Assembly: GCF_900113655.1 (NCBI RefSeq)
Contig: NZ_FOQF01000007.1
Coordinates: forward strand, 62,001-126,000
Reading direction: 5' to 3'
From: Pseudobutyrivibrio sp. OR37
Lineage (GTDB): Bacteria; Bacillota; Clostridia; Lachnospirales; Lachnospiraceae
Length of the DNA stretch: 64,000 nt
Made by a program: the position numbers and the translations under genes. Of the stretch, positions 16,316 through 25,106 are shown one piece after another. Under the pieces are notes generated by a model. That model saw only the letters and a list, made by a program, of their open reading frames with translations, made no database searches and had not been told where the DNA came from. How positions within the stretch are numbered: position 1 is the stretch's first letter; every line of letters starts with the position of its first letter.

Positions 16316-17308
16316 TTAGCTAAAAGTAAATATTTCATCAAGCATTCTAAGGGTTCTGAAATTGCCTTTGGCAGTCATATCTCCTACCGAAAATGCTCGC
16401 TGGAAAGTCTCACGTCCTGCAACGATGTTGTCCATGATGTTGGAATTCAGCTTCATGTAAACATCGATGTTGTCTTCCTTGCCGTAGCGACAGTCCATCT
16501 GCTCGCCAGATACATTAACAAAAAGAGGTAACTCCTTTCCATCTATCATAAACAGGTACTTGGCGTTAAATTCAGGATTTCCCCTAAACTGTACCTTGAA
16601 ATCGTTGATATACTCGCCGGCGCTGTCTTCCTTTTTCTCGCCCATCATATTTCTGAACATACTGGTAAGGTCGGCAATATCAGCCTTCTGTGTCTGAACA
16701 TATTCATCGTCAGATACGAACTTGGACAGCTGCTCTGATTCCTGTGGAGAAAGCTCCAGCTGTGTGGTGCGAAGGATGCTTCTTGTGACAGCCTGATTGC
16801 TGGTTGGCAGGCCCTTTGTATGCTGAGAAATGGTGCGATACAAGGTCTCCACTTTCTTTTCGATGATATGGGCATACTCTGTGTTTTCGCGGAATTCCTT
16901 AACATCCTCTACATAGCCGCAAAAGCCTGAGCATGGCAATCCACCCAGGATTTCCCAGGCATTTTCCAGTGTAACCATGGCTTCGCGCTCACCGTAGGTG
17001 GTGGACATGACCACTGGCTGCATATAGGTGGTGGCAAGTGCAGTCTTGTCCGCATATAGCCAGCACGCATCTAGGAACTGATTCATGTAACCGCCGATGC
17101 CAAGCCATTCAACTGTGGTGGCAAGGATGATTCCATCAGCATCCTTAAGTGTCTGTGGAAGCATAGATATGGTGTTCTTCTGCTCGTAGATGTTGTAAAG
17201 CTTAACCTCTACCTGAAGCTCTGTCAGCACCTGCTCCATTTTGTTAATTACGTATAGTGTTGGGTCCTCTAATAGACCACGCCCTCCATAGTAAATATTT
17301 ACCTTCAT
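16316..17308 (-). CDS. Flavodoxin-fold protein fused to an SCP2-like domain
   Basis: Residues about 1-170 resemble an NADPH-dependent FMN reductase/flavodoxin fold (ILATTVEWLGIGGYMNQFLD, then MSTTYGEREA). Residues about 225-330 resemble an SCP2 sterol-carrier domain (FKVQFRGNPEFNAKYLFMID, NIMDNIVAGRETFQRAFSVG), usually a lipid or hydrophobic-ligand pocket. The combination recurs in Clostridia, without known substrate. The rhomboid gene stop directly abuts this start, so they are co-transcribed. Confidence 0.75.
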   Translation of the reverse strand: MKVNIYYGGRGLLEDPTLYVINKMEQVLTELQVEVKLYNIYEQKNTISMLPQTLKDADGIILATTVEWLGIGGYMNQFLDACWLYADKTALATTYMQPVVMSTTYGEREAMVTLENAWEILGGLPCSGFCGYVEDVKEFRENTEYAHIIEKKVETLYRTISQHTKGLPTSNQAVTRSILRTTQLELSPQESEQLSKFVSDDEYVQTQKADIADLTSMFRNMMGEKKEDSAGEYINDFKVQFRGNPEFNAKYLFMIDGKELPLFVNVSGEQMDCRYGKEDNIDVYMKLNSNIMDNIVAGRETFQRAFSVGDMTAKGNFRTLRMLDEIFTFS

Positions 17309-17974
17309 TTATTGCCCCTCTTCATCCTGTTTGTTACTTAAAAGTATAGATTTTTTCCTGTTTTGAATCAAGGTCTCAATTCCATAACATAGGAATGTAA
17401 GGATGAGCCCTGCCAGCAAACCGCCGATATGCCCCACATTATCGGTGCCGGCTGTAGCGAATCCGAAATAAAGCGTAATTGCCGCCATGAACAACATTCT
17501 TTTAGCGCTGATGCCCTGATATTTTCCCTTGTGAACAAGAATCACTATAATCATTCCGCCTACAATACCAAAGATTGCCCCGGAAGCACCGGCAACAATA
17601 TCGTTTTTTCCCATAAGGCACAGGTAAAAGAATGATAAAAATGAACCGGCTAGTCCGGAGCCTAAATAGATTCCAAGGTAACGCACTGGCCCTACAGCCC
17701 TTTCAAAAATCTGTCCTAATAAAAATAGAAGCAGCATGTTGTTAGCCAAATGCTGTATCCCAAAATGCATGAAGGTGGCTGTAAAAAGCCTATACCACTG
17801 TCCCTCATATAAAATAAGATACGGATTCATTGCGCCATTATTTAACATAAAGGCGCTATCCTCCGTATCTCCTAAAAATTCCAACACAAGAAAGACAATT
17901 ATATTAATTGCCACTAAAATAAAAGTGATTGGTCCGTTCTTTGGATTTAAATATTCGTTAGTTTCCTGTTTCAA
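17309..17974 (-). CDS. Rhomboid-family intramembrane serine protease
   Basis: A 221-residue protein with six or seven membrane helices. The rhomboid signature is complete: HFGIQHLANNMLLL, the nucleophile Ser in GASGAIFGIVGG and the catalytic His in NVGHIGGLLAG. Rhomboids cleave membrane protein substrates inside the bilayer; the substrate is unknown. It starts 2 bases after the dapA stop and ends right at the start of the flavodoxin gene. Confidence 0.93.
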   Translation of the reverse strand: MKQETNEYLNPKNGPITFILVAINIIVFLVLEFLGDTEDSAFMLNNGAMNPYLILYEGQWYRLFTATFMHFGIQHLANNMLLLFLLGQIFERAVGPVRYLGIYLGSGLAGSFLSFFYLCLMGKNDIVAGASGAIFGIVGGMIIVILVHKGKYQGISAKRMLFMAAITLYFGFATAGTDNVGHIGGLLAGLILTFLCYGIETLIQNRKKSILLSNKQDEEGQ

Positions 17975-17976
17975 AC

Positions 17977-18870
17977 TTATGCAAGCATTTCCTGTGGCAT
18001 TCTATGCAAAAGATTGCTCATGGCCACCTTATGCTCTTCCTCCATCTCTGTAAGTGGAAGTCTTAGGCTTCCTACATTAAATCCTAACATATTCATAGTG
18101 GATTTAACAGGGATTGGATTTACTTCACAGAAAAGTGCATCTACTAATTCAAGGTAATCAAGCTGAAGCTGTCTTGCCTTTTTCTCGTTGCCGTTTAAAT
18201 ACTCCATAACCATGTCGTGAGTGCCCTGAGGTGCTACGTTTGAAAGCACCGAAATAACACCAACTCCGCCAAGAGAAAGTATTGGCACAATCTGATCATC
18301 GTTACCTGAATAGATATCCAAGCAGCCTCTGCAAAGGCTGGCAAGCTTTGTTATCTGTGAAATGTTACCGCTGGCTTCTTTGATACCTACGATATTTTTG
18401 AACTCAAGTGCAAGCTTTAAGGCTGTTTCTGGAAGTATGTTGCAGCCTGTGCGGCTTGGCACATTGTACATGATGATTGGAAGGTCGATTGCCTTTGCAA
18501 TTGTAGAATAATGCTGGTACAAGCCCTCCTGTGTAGCCTTATTATAGAAAGGTGTAACGATAAGAAGTCCATCTACACCAAGCTTTTCAATCTTCTTTGA
18601 AAAATCGATTACAAGCTTTGTTGAGTTTCCGCCGCTGCCTGCGATAACTGGGATGCGATGGTTAACTCTTTTTACTGTAAAGTCGATGACAGAAAGCTTT
18701 TCTTCCTCGCTCATTGTGGCATTCTCACCTGTAGTGCCGCACACAATAATAGCGTCGGTATGTCCTTCAATCTGTCTATCAATAAGAATTCCTAGCATGT
18801 CATAATTTACGGTCTCGTCTTCATTGAATGGAGTGATTAATGCTACTCCTGCGCCCTTAAATAATGTCAT
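17977..18870 (-). CDS. dapA: 4-hydroxy-tetrahydrodipicolinate synthase
   Basis: DapA condenses aspartate semialdehyde with pyruvate, the first committed step to meso-DAP and lysine. The 297-residue TIM barrel shows CGTTGENATMS, the catalytic Tyr in YNVPSRTG and the Schiff-base Lys in VGIKEASGN. It overlaps murE by 14 bases, linking DAP synthesis with its use in the cell wall. Confidence 0.96.
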   Translation of the reverse strand: MTLFKGAGVALITPFNEDETVNYDMLGILIDRQIEGHTDAIIVCGTTGENATMSEEEKLSVIDFTVKRVNHRIPVIAGSGGNSTKLVIDFSKKIEKLGVDGLLIVTPFYNKATQEGLYQHYSTIAKAIDLPIIMYNVPSRTGCNILPETALKLALEFKNIVGIKEASGNISQITKLASLCRGCLDIYSGNDDQIVPILSLGGVGVISVLSNVAPQGTHDMVMEYLNGNEKKARQLQLDYLELVDALFCEVNPIPVKSTMNMLGFNVGSLRLPLTEMEEEHKVAMSNLLHRMPQEMLA

Positions 18871-20329
18871 TGCCGTCCTCCTTCACAATATCCGCGATAA
18901 GCTCGCGCTCGTCCATGTGGTGCTTAACACCCTTAATTTCCTGGTAATCCTCGTGGCCCTTACCTGCAAGCACCACAATGTCCCCTTCCTTTGCATTTAC
19001 AAGGCAATAGCGGATTGCTTCCTTGCGGTCAGGGATAGTTACATATTCGCCATCGGCTTTCTTTACACCGATTAAGATGTCGTTAATGATGTCCATTGGC
19101 TCTTCGTTACGTGGGTTGTCTGATGTAACAACTGTAAGGTCTGCAAGTTTTGAACTAACCTGCCCCATCTCGTAACGACGGCTCTTAGCACGGTTACCAC
19201 CGCAGCCAAAGAGGCAAACCAATCTGCCTGGCTCGTATGCCTTAAGTGTTGTAAGAAGGCTCTCAAGTGCCATGGCATTATGTGCATAGTCAATCATGAC
19301 TGTAAATTTTTTTGAAACTGGGACAAGCTCGATACGTCCCTTTACATGAACATCCTTGAGAGCTGCCTTGATTTTGTCCTCTGCAACATCAAACTGCTTG
19401 CAAATAGCAACTGCAGTAAGTGAATTGTAAACAGAGAATGTTCCTGGCACATTTACCTCAACATCCATGTTTTCCTTGCCAGCGATGTGGTACTTAACGC
19501 CAAGTGCACCGTGCTCCTTAAGAAGCTCTACGTTTTCAGCAACAAGGTCGTTATCCTTACCGTAACCGTATTTGATAACATCGCAAGTATGTCCCTCAAG
19601 GATGCCATCGATGTGCTCGCTGTCTCCGTTGAAGATACCCACCTTACACTGCTGGAAAAGTAAGCTCTTGCAGTGCATGTAATCTGCGAAATCCTTGTGT
19701 TCGTTCTCACCAATGTGGTCTGGCTCAAGGTTTGTAAATACGCCAATATCAAAAATGAAGCCTGAAACTCTGTGAAGCATAAGAGCCTGTGAGCTTACTT
19801 CCATAACAACAGCATCAAGTCCTGCATCAACCATCTGACGGAATAATTCCTGTACTCGATAAGATTCAGGTGTTGTGTTAACAGCTGGAATACGCTCCTC
19901 ACCAACGATTGATTCGATAGTGCCGATAAGACCTGTCTTAATACCAGCCTTTTCAAGGATTGACTTAACCATGTAAGTAGTAGTGGTCTTACCCTTTGTA
20001 CCAGTGATACCGATGGTCTTAAGCTCCTTTGCTGGATGACCAAAGTATGCAGCTGAAAGAATAGCCAGTGCCTGGCGGCTGTTTTTAACCTTGATGTATG
20101 TGATGCCATCTACTGGCTCCACGTCCTTTTCAATGATGATTGCAGTAGCGCCCTTTTCGATTACATCAGGGATGAAATCGTGTGCATCTCTCACTGTACC
20201 TGAGATGCAGACAAACACGCTATCCTTCTCTACCTTTCTAGAGTCGTATACTAATGTGGAGATTTCTTTATCAAGCTCTCCTGCATATAATTCATAATCT
20301 AATTCTTCTAATAAATCTCTTAACTTCAT
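18857..20329 (-). CDS. murE: UDP-MurNAc-L-Ala-D-Glu:meso-DAP ligase
   Basis: MurE adds the third amino acid to the UDP-MurNAc peptide in the cytoplasm. The 490 residues include the Mur-ligase ATP loop GITGTKGKTTTTYM, TNLEPDHIGEN, and a C-terminal DNPRNEEP motif; the DNPR form marks enzymes that add meso-diaminopimelate rather than lysine. The neighbours dapF and dapA supply this substrate. AAAGGAT sits 6 bases before the ATG. A dispersed repeat separates it from dapF. Confidence 0.96.
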   Translation of the reverse strand: MKLRDLLEELDYELYAGELDKEISTLVYDSRKVEKDSVFVCISGTVRDAHDFIPDVIEKGATAIIIEKDVEPVDGITYIKVKNSRQALAILSAAYFGHPAKELKTIGITGTKGKTTTTYMVKSILEKAGIKTGLIGTIESIVGEERIPAVNTTPESYRVQELFRQMVDAGLDAVVMEVSSQALMLHRVSGFIFDIGVFTNLEPDHIGENEHKDFADYMHCKSLLFQQCKVGIFNGDSEHIDGILEGHTCDVIKYGYGKDNDLVAENVELLKEHGALGVKYHIAGKENMDVEVNVPGTFSVYNSLTAVAICKQFDVAEDKIKAALKDVHVKGRIELVPVSKKFTVMIDYAHNAMALESLLTTLKAYEPGRLVCLFGCGGNRAKSRRYEMGQVSSKLADLTVVTSDNPRNEEPMDIINDILIGVKKADGEYVTIPDRKEAIRYCLVNAKEGDIVVLAGKGHEDYQEIKGVKHHMDERELIADIVKEDGNDII

Positions 20330-20348
20330 TATTTATCCTTTCAATCTA

Positions 20349-20410
20349 AGCCTTCCCCTTGAGGGGAAGGTGCCCGAAGGGCGGATGAGGTGTCTTTGAC
20401 TGATGAGGGT
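20349..20410 (+). repeat. Dispersed palindromic repeat, copy C
   Basis: It contains the palindrome CCTTCCCCTTGAGGGGAAGG, the unit CCGAAGGGCGGATGAGG and the end GACTGATGAGGGT. It is the same family as copies A, B and D and fills the gap between dapF and murE. Confidence 0.75.
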
Positions 20411-20425
20411 CATACCTAGCGCCCT

Positions 20426-21259
20426 CTATACCTCAATCTCTCCACTAAACACCTCCGTCGCCGGTCCCGTCATAAACACATGATTACTCTCACGATCATA
20501 CTCAATAGTAAGATCACCACCACGAAGATGCACCAGCACCTTATCCGCAGTCTTTCCATTTAAGATGCAAGCCATCACACATGCGCAAGTACCAGTTCCA
20601 CATGCCCAGGTCTCAGCACTGCCTCGCTCCCACACTCGCATGTTAGCCTCTGTTCTGCTAATAATCTGAACAAATTCTGTATTGGTACGCTTTGGAAATC
20701 TCTCATGATTTTCAAAAAGCGGTCCATAAGTCTCAAGTGGGAAATTTGCTGTATCATCTACAAACACAACTGCATGTGGGTTGCCCATAGAAACACAGGT
20801 CATGTTCCAGGTCTTTCCACCTACCTCGATTGGCTCATCGATGACCTTGTCCCCATCAGCCACAACTGGAATCTCAGCTGGTGTAAGGATTGGCTCGCCC
20901 ATATCTACGCGCACCTGCTGTACCTTACCATCTTCTGGAAAAAGAATCAGTGTCAACACGCCAGCACCTGTCTCCACTGTAATCTCAGTCTTGTCTGTGA
21001 GATGGTGGTCATACACATATTTAGCAACGCAGCGGATACCATTTCCGCACATCTCTGCCTCTGAACCATCTGCATTATATATGTGCATTCTGAAATCTGC
21101 CTTATCAGATGGGCCAATTGTAATAAGGCCGTCTGAGCCGATTCCAAAATGTCTGTCACTTACTTTAATAGATACTTCTGCTGGGTTTTCAACCTTCTCT
21201 TCAAAAAGGTTTACATATACGTAGTCATTACCGCAGCCGTGCATTTTAGTGAATTTCAT
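20426..21259 (-). CDS. dapF: Diaminopimelate epimerase
   Basis: DapF interconverts LL- and meso-DAP by a two-cysteine mechanism. Both catalytic cysteines are present in their normal contexts, [12 protein letters not shown] (residues about 70-81) and [10 protein letters not shown] near residue 217, and the N-terminus [16 protein letters not shown] is typical. The 277-residue length is normal. It heads the dapF-murE-dapA run. Confidence 0.96.
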   Translation of the reverse strand: MKFTKMHGCGNDYVYVNLFEEKVENPAEVSIKVSDRHFGIGSDGLITIGPSDKADFRMHIYNADGSEAEMCGNGIRCVAKYVYDHHLTDKTEITVETGAGVLTLILFPEDGKVQQVRVDMGEPILTPAEIPVVADGDKVIDEPIEVGGKTWNMTCVSMGNPHAVVFVDDTANFPLETYGPLFENHERFPKRTNTEFVQIISRTEANMRVWERGSAETWACGTGTCACVMACILNGKTADKVLVHLRGGDLTIEYDRESNHVFMTGPATEVFSGEIEV

Positions 21260-21421
21260 AGGATGTCCTTTCGAAACCAGTTAATTGTTCTAATCAAGAA
21301 TTCTAATAATTATTAATTTGAAGTGCAATTAATTTATTAGATTCCTCACAGAACTGTCCTACTTTAATTTAAGTATACTCCGCACTTTTTGTTTCATCTA
21401 GTTAGATTAGTGCGCAAAATA

Positions 21422-21449
21422 TTGCAAATAGTGCTCCCAGTGATATAAT
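21422..21449 (+). promoter_or_regulatory. Probable promoter of the AraC-family gene
   Basis: TTGCAA and a perfect TATAAT are 16 bases apart, followed 7 bases later by AGGAGG and the start at 21468. Confidence 0.55.
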
Positions 21450-21467
21450 TCTAATTAGGAGGATGCC

Positions 21468-22325
21468 ATGGAATCATATTCAAAAAAGGGCTATTTATAC
21501 GACAATTTCAAGATTTTCCACCTGACAGATTCTAATCTTGGGGAAATTGATTTTCATTATCATGATTTCCACAAGGTGCTTATCCACCTGTCAGGGAATA
21601 CTTCATATTCTATAGAAGGTCAGACCTTTGATTTGGAGACGGATGATATTGTATTTGTAAATGCAGGGGAAGTGCACCGTCCTATTTTCCATGATGATTC
21701 CCCTTATGAGCGTATCATCATTTATATTTCCAAGGATTTTCTGGCTGAGTATAGTCAAGCTGACAATGATTTATCCTATTGCTTTAGAAATGCTATAGAA
21801 AATGGTTCCCATGTTTTGCGACTTCATTCTTTTAAGAATTCCAGGGTGGCTGCCACGGTAGCCAGGCTTACTGCAAACCTAGGTATAGATGCCTATGCTA
21901 ACGAACTATTGATGCAGGTGCTCTTTCTTGAATTTATGGTAGAGCTTAATCGTGCTGCCATCAGCGACGAGATTAAATACATATCTACTAATTATGCCGA
22001 TTCAAAGGTAAGCGAAATCATTCATTATATTAATGAACATTTAAAAGAAGATTTATCTGTGGATGCTATTGTGGGAAAGTTCTATCTTTCCCGCTACTAT
22101 CTCATGCATACCTTCAAGGATGAAACTGGCTACACCATCGGCAACTACATCACCATCAAACGCTTAGCCCTAGCTCAGTCATTAATAGACGCTGGCAAGC
22201 CAATCGCTGATGCCGCAGAACAATCTGGCTTTGGTACCTATTCCACTTTCCTGCGTGCATACAAAAAGACCTATGGCACAAGCCCTAAGAAAAGGCTTAC
22301 GTCACAGGCCTCGCTGTCGTTTTAG
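21468..22325 (+). CDS. AraC-family transcription regulator with cupin sensor
   Basis: The protein has 285 residues: an N-terminal cupin-like ligand-binding domain (about 20-150, with FHYHDFHKVLIHLSG and FVNAGEVHRP) and a C-terminal double helix-turn-helix (about 180-280) with the typical DAAEQSGFGTYSTFLRAYKK and GTSPKKRL end. It is probably an activator of carbohydrate-use genes, but no such target is adjacent. AGGAGG lies 5 bases ahead of the start. Its 3' end resembles a second short sequence at 23486-23543. Confidence 0.92.
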   Translation: MESYSKKGYLYDNFKIFHLTDSNLGEIDFHYHDFHKVLIHLSGNTSYSIEGQTFDLETDDIVFVNAGEVHRPIFHDDSPYERIIIYISKDFLAEYSQADNDLSYCFRNAIENGSHVLRLHSFKNSRVAATVARLTANLGIDAYANELLMQVLFLEFMVELNRAAISDEIKYISTNYADSKVSEIIHYINEHLKEDLSVDAIVGKFYLSRYYLMHTFKDETGYTIGNYITIKRLALAQSLIDAGKPIADAAEQSGFGTYSTFLRAYKKTYGTSPKKRLTSQASLSF

Positions 22326-22326
22326 T

Positions 22327-23364
22327 CTAAATCTGATGCTGAACAAACTCCTTAAAAAATGGAAGAGCAAAACATAATCTTCCATAGGCCCCATCTGACT
22401 TAAGAATCCCGGAGTTTTCCAACGTACTTTGATATGATGAAAAATTATTTGAATCCATCTGGATACTCTCTCTTACTGTCTTAACAGATACATTATCCTC
22501 AAAACCCGAAATTGCTTCTGTTACCTTTTGTTCTGCAGGGGATAATTCTTCCCATATCTTCTCATAAGAACTTTCTTCAAGGCTGGTCTTATACTCAAAA
22601 AGAATTTTATCATCAACTGCTTTCTTTTTTGATTCAAATAAATAATAGCCCAGTATCTGAAATCCATATGAATATCCGTCAGTTAGCTTCGCCATCTTAA
22701 ACGATTCTGCCTCACCTATTCCAAAAATCTCTTCATATTGCTTTGCCATTCGCCTCATGTTTAACGCGCTCAGTGATACCTTAGGCGCTCTCTTTAAAAA
22801 TGTTTGTGAGCGATTATTCTGCAAGGCTCTAACATTCTTATATAAGCCTGTCATTAATACAAACACAGGTAATTTTTCTCGTAAGCAATGCTGATAATAA
22901 GTTGTAAACTCCCTTACATTCTGTGAATTAATCACTTCATCTATTGTTATTAATACTTTGATATCATGCTTTGCCAATGTTTTTAGCATAGAATCTATAT
23001 CAAGCTGTATATCTGAATATTTTTCATCTTTATCAAGTGAGATAGATACTCCTTTTATCGAGACATCGAATTTAACCTTTGGAAATTTTCCCTGTGTTTT
23101 CTTATATAAATTTGCCGCAAGCGAATTTAACATATCTGTCTCTACATTTAGATCGATATGAAGCCATTTTTTATCTTCTGCAAGTCTATGAGAAACAGCT
23201 GTCATCAGTACAGTTTTTCCTGATCCTCTTGCGCCAAGTAACAAATACATATGTGTAGACGGTATTTCCGAATTAAATGTATTTATTATTTTGTTCTGTT
23301 CTTCTGTTCTAGGAATGTATAAATTTGGTTCTGTTCCAAAATCTAAGCTAAACGGATTATTCAT
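22327..23364 (-). CDS. AAA+ ATPase with C-terminal winged-helix region
   Basis: A 345-residue STAND/archaeal-ATPase-like protein. Walker A is GARGSGKT (residues about 43-50) and Walker B is VLITIDEV (about 135). The end (LSPAEQKVTEAISGF, SSYQSTLENSGILKSD) looks like a winged helix. Related proteins sense or regulate in ways not understood; the family in Lachnospiraceae is common and mostly uncharacterised. Its stop abuts the convergent araC gene. Three 19-bp repeats spaced 29 bp lie just upstream of its start. Confidence 0.8.
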   Translation of the reverse strand: MNNPFSLDFGTEPNLYIPRTEEQNKIINTFNSEIPSTHMYLLLGARGSGKTVLMTAVSHRLAEDKKWLHIDLNVETDMLNSLAANLYKKTQGKFPKVKFDVSIKGVSISLDKDEKYSDIQLDIDSMLKTLAKHDIKVLITIDEVINSQNVREFTTYYQHCLREKLPVFVLMTGLYKNVRALQNNRSQTFLKRAPKVSLSALNMRRMAKQYEEIFGIGEAESFKMAKLTDGYSYGFQILGYYLFESKKKAVDDKILFEYKTSLEESSYEKIWEELSPAEQKVTEAISGFEDNVSVKTVRESIQMDSNNFSSYQSTLENSGILKSDGAYGRLCFALPFFKEFVQHQI

Positions 23365-23380
23365 AGATGACCTCCTCGTA

Positions 23381-23468
23381 TTACAACTTATTACATGTTT
23401 ATAATCATCTTACAACTTATTACAGGTTTTATTTTATATTACAACTTATTACATGTTATTACAACTTT
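23381..23468. repeat. Three 19-bp direct repeats with 29-bp period upstream of the ATPase gene
   Basis: TTACAACTTATTACATGTT occurs at 23381-23399, 23410-23428 (one change) and 23439-23457. A partial fourth (TTACAACTTT) is at 23459-23468. The first copy begins 17 bases from the ATPase start. The exact phasing suggests cooperative binding of a regulator, perhaps the ATPase itself. Confidence 0.8.
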
Positions 23469-23485
23469 TATGCTAACTTTCTTCT

Positions 23486-23543
23486 ACAAAAAAGACCTGT
23501 GCCCTCATCCCTTGTAAAAGGCTGAGTCACAGGCCTCGCTGTC
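23486..23543. terminator. Terminator-like hairpin resembling the 3' end of the araC gene
   Basis: On the minus strand a CCTGTG/CACAGG stem with an inner CTCA/TGAG pairing is followed by TTTTTT, suiting termination behind the HipB-like gene. GTCACAGGCCTCGCTGTC (23526-23543) is identical to 22301-22318 inside the araC 3' end, and the preceding 40 bases are also similar in order. It may be an old duplicate of the araC tail. Confidence 0.5.
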
Positions 23544-23603
23544 TCACTATCTACTTAAATACATCACATCGATTTGAAATTAAGCTAATTATTTCCTCCT
23601 GCT

Positions 23604-23819
23604 CTATTCATCTAACTTGCTCCTATCTATTTCTCCAGGTACAGCTTCCATGCCAAACATGCTTAACGCTTGGTTCACCTTGTCAAGGCGCACCGTCTCC
23701 TTCCCCTGCTCTAATTCGCGCACAAAGCGAAGGCCGAGCCCTGCCCTCATGGCAAACTCCTCCTGTGTAAGTCCTGCTTTTTTTCTTTCAGTTTTTATGT
23801 ATTCTCCAATAGTATTCAT
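23604..23819 (-). CDS. HipB-like HTH repressor, apparently without HipA
   Basis: A 71-residue XRE-type protein (ERKKAGLTQEEFAMRAGLGL, then RFVRELEQGK) of the HipB/y4mF antitoxin group, which normally precedes a HipA-like kinase toxin. Three 18-bp palindromic operator sites lie directly upstream. No hipA follows: an AGGAGG-like site remains just after its stop (around 23595) but has no ORF behind it. It is read as an orphan antitoxin, probably still a DNA-binding autorepressor. Confidence 0.8.
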   Translation of the reverse strand: MNTIGEYIKTERKKAGLTQEEFAMRAGLGLRFVRELEQGKETVRLDKVNQALSMFGMEAVPGEIDRSKLDE

Positions 23820-23829
23820 AATATAAATA

Positions 23830-23929
23830 TATACCCGATAAGGTATAATTTCAATAGTTATAGTACTATTTATACCTTATCGGGTATATTGTGTTCTTTC
23901 TAGGAGGATTTTATACCCGTTAGGGTATA
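23830..23929. promoter_or_regulatory. Three 18-bp operators of the HipB-like repressor
   Basis: TATACCCGATAAGGTATA (23830-23847), its exact reverse complement (23871-23888) and TATACCCGTTAGGGTATA (23912-23929) share TATACC-N6-GGTATA half sites. Their spacing is about 41 bases, near four helical turns. HipB proteins bind paired palindromes of this kind. Confidence 0.8.
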
Positions 23930-23942
23930 TTATCTTCTTCCC

Positions 23943-25091
23943 TTATTGATATATAGACCTATCTACAGCGAGATATTTATCATTCTCTCTCAAATCTCTT
24001 GCAGTTGGATTTATTAACAACACATAGCTAATCTTATTGTTTTGCGAATCCATAAGGGCATATTCAAATACTTTATTTGTGCTTCCTGATGGATCTTCAT
24101 AATTAGTGACTTCTTCGCCATCAAATAAAACATATGCTGGATATTCATAAGTGTCAGCATCAAAGGTCGTGTAACTTATTTCTTCATCCTTAAGTCGAGC
24201 CTCTTCTGCTTTATAATCATCTTCTGAATACTCTGCTTCCAAAGTTACATATCCGCTATCATCATCTCTACTATATTTGAAATATCCATCCTTCACACTG
24301 CTAATATTCTTTGGGAATACAAGTAATCCGGATATTCCTGCAAAGGCATTTTCCAATTCCACCTTGTTGTAAGATTTTAGTCCGTAGCTTATGCTATGCC
24401 CCTTATACATAGGTGGCTGATATATATTATAGGCAGTAGATTTTTCATCAAGATAATTACTATATCCACCATTTTCTAATGTCAGACTTTCCTCATAATC
24501 TGTAGGAAGATATTCCTTAGGAATCTTTTTTAAGCTTTTCTCAGATGTCCTATAGGCAACATAAATATATGCAATGCTATTATCTCCCAAATCCATAGCA
24601 TACTCATATGAATAATCATTATGGTCAATTGCTATATAGACTGGATGGGCAAATCTATCTGAATTATCGTAAATCAGTTTTTTCTCTCTATCATCATATT
24701 TTGTATATGTTTGTGACGATTGAGAAAGTCTTTCGATTTCGCTTTGATAATCCTCATCACTATACTGACACTTAAGATACACTTCATAAGTTGGGTCATC
24801 CCAGGTATCCTGAAATGAATTATAAAATTCAGGCTTGCTATCCTGCTCAAATGCGCTTTCCGGCACCTTCTTTGGGAAAGTCAAAAACTCTGTCCTGGCT
24901 TTTCCATATTCACGAGTCGTGTTTTCCTTCATTGTCTGCTCGTACTTTTCTATACCCTTTGTAACCTTAGGAGGACCTCCAAAGAAGAATACTAATATTA
25001 ATATAAAAATGGCTGCAATTACAGTAATCAATCCTATTACAAGCCCAGCCAATATTCCTATAGCTATCTTAAAACCTTTTTTCTCTAACAT
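23943..25091 (-). CDS. Membrane-anchored extracellular protein of unknown function
   Basis: The 382-residue protein has one N-terminal membrane helix (about 8-38, IAIGILAGLVIGLITVIAAI) and a large acidic, Tyr/Asp-rich domain outside. Two halves share motif Y-S-x-x-D-Y (QYSDEDYQSEIERL and EYSEDDYKAEEARL), suggesting an internal duplication. It is the last gene of the sigma/anti-sigma operon, 15 bases after the second anti-sigma gene, so it may be a sensed or regulated envelope protein. No family recognised. Confidence 0.7.
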   Translation of the reverse strand: MLEKKGFKIAIGILAGLVIGLITVIAAIFILILVFFFGGPPKVTKGIEKYEQTMKENTTREYGKARTEFLTFPKKVPESAFEQDSKPEFYNSFQDTWDDPTYEVYLKCQYSDEDYQSEIERLSQSSQTYTKYDDREKKLIYDNSDRFAHPVYIAIDHNDYSYEYAMDLGDNSIAYIYVAYRTSEKSLKKIPKEYLPTDYEESLTLENGGYSNYLDEKSTAYNIYQPPMYKGHSISYGLKSYNKVELENAFAGISGLLVFPKNISSVKDGYFKYSRDDDSGYVTLEAEYSEDDYKAEEARLKDEEISYTTFDADTYEYPAYVLFDGEEVTNYEDPSGSTNKVFEYALMDSQNNKISYVLLINPTARDLRENDKYLAVDRSIYQ

Positions 25092-25106
25092 GTCTTTCTC
25101 CTGCCT

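Noticed and set aside
20781-21224. Plus-strand ORF of 147 codons
   Set aside because: Antisense shadow of dapF, whose motifs and length are complete.
23381-23468. Plasmid-type replication iterons
   Set aside because: No replication initiator is present; the repeats sit directly in the promoter region of the ATPase gene, so an operator is the simpler reading.
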